A stretch of DNA of 64,000 bases from Dysgonomonas gadei ATCC BAA-286. GTDB lineage: Bacteria; Bacteroidota; Bacteroidia; Bacteroidales; Dysgonomonadaceae. Each line of letters begins with the position of its first letter. Position 1 is the first letter of the stretch. Below the pieces are notes generated by a model. That model was not told the origin of the DNA and ran no database searches. It saw only the letters and a program-made list of their open reading frames with translations. The stretch is taken from contig NZ_GL891982.1 of NCBI RefSeq assembly GCF_000213555.1, forward strand, positions 271,910 through 335,909, given 5' to 3'. Position numbers and translations under genes: made by a program. This document shows positions 63,667 through 64,000 of this stretch, piece by piece.

Positions 63667-64000
63667 TTACAAAAAAGCCTTATTTACCTTACTCAACAAA
63701 TAATAATCGAGAATCGTCATCGCCGCCATAGCTTCAACAATAGGCACAGCTCGGGGAAGTACACAAGCATCATGACGCCCGCGAGCTTTAAGATCGGTAT
63801 GCTCACCCTCTTTATTTATAGTTTCCTGATGCATCAATATAGTCGCTACAGGTTTGAATGCCACACGAAAATAAATATCCTGTCCGTTGGATATACCGCC
63901 CTGTATACCACCTGAATGATTCGTATGCGTTTTTACCTGTCCATTATCGTTATAGAATACATCATTAACTTCAGAACCGCGATGATTGACATCGAAACCA
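63667..64000 (-). CDS. aroC: Chorismate synthase, C-terminal part (runs off the window)
   Basis: The 111 C-terminal residues are visible, starting at the edge with GFDVNHRGSEVND and continuing GGIQGGISNGQDIYFRVAFKP, DLKARGRHDACVLPRAVPIVEAMAA. These are the diagnostic C-terminal motifs of chorismate synthase, which uses reduced FMN to convert EPSP to chorismate. The start lies beyond position 64000. No sign of damage is seen. It is convergent with the hypothetical gene, 114 bases away. Confidence 0.95.
   Translation of the reverse strand, partial: GFDVNHRGSEVNDVFYNDNGQVKTHTNHSGGIQGGISNGQDIYFRVAFKPVATILMHQETINKEGEHTDLKARGRHDACVLPRAVPIVEAMAAMTILDYYLLSKVNKAFL

Overview
The window looks like a chromosomal segment from a member of the Bacteroidales, most like Dysgonomonas or a close relative. 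The reasons are an AT-rich sequence, a SusC/SusD pair with a one-protein hybrid two-component sensor, promoters of the Bacteroidetes type (TTTG or TTG, about 19 bases, then TAnnTTTG), an S46 dipeptidyl-peptidase, a long alanine/glutamate-rich S16 protein, and an almost complete lack of Shine-Dalgarno sequences. The genus is inference. No phage, integrase, transposase or CRISPR array was seen.

Layout. 1-3707: a structured repeat and an S41 tricorn-like protease. 4048-23098: a polysaccharide utilisation locus (PUL). SusC, SusD and four exo-acting glycosidases (a clan GH-D alpha-galactosidase-like lipoprotein, GH36 alpha-galactosidase, GH2 beta-mannosidase, GH95 alpha-L-fucosidase/galactosidase) run leftward, and the hybrid sensor is divergent. 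The enzyme set fits trimming of mannose-, galactose- and fucose-containing oligosaccharides. No endo-enzyme is present. 23163-33451: an LTxxQ-repeat periplasmic protein, a tyrosine-phosphatase lipoprotein, an AAA ATPase, then a run led by lepA that includes a flavin reductase, a GyrI-like protein and speA. 33448-39900: a leftward cobalamin operon (cobQ, cobD, cbiB, PduO-type adenosyltransferase, cobU, a winged-helix protein) under a cobalamin riboswitch. 39972-48717: housekeeping genes (nnr, an M23 peptidase, tRNA-Glu-rpsT, rpsP, hemW, an acyl-CoA ligase). 48943-56815: a flippase, DPP7-like peptidase, SUFU protein, recR, a HAD protein, GNAT, tsaC and a pentapeptide-repeat protein. 56816-64000: a repeat-dense gap, a frameshifted CDP-glycerol-type transferase, a FISUMP-like secreted protein, a GT4 glycosyltransferase, a DUF1796-like protein and the 3' end of aroC.

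The most unusual material is between the genes. Four copies (A-D) of a roughly 200-270-base structured element share an architecture: a T-rich 5' box, a leader hairpin, an outer ACCCA/TGGGT stem, a large inner hairpin and often a tail hairpin. The stems are kept by compensating changes while their sequences differ. Two copies form a convergent pair at 56964-57522, and one lies inside the cobalamin operon. A second family, built on the repeated word TGTCAAGTT, occurs at four sites ahead of rightward genes. A third class consists of short degenerate tandem words, each locus with its own word. One such word (CAGTTAA) has expanded into a long hairpin inside a peripheral stem of the cobalamin riboswitch.
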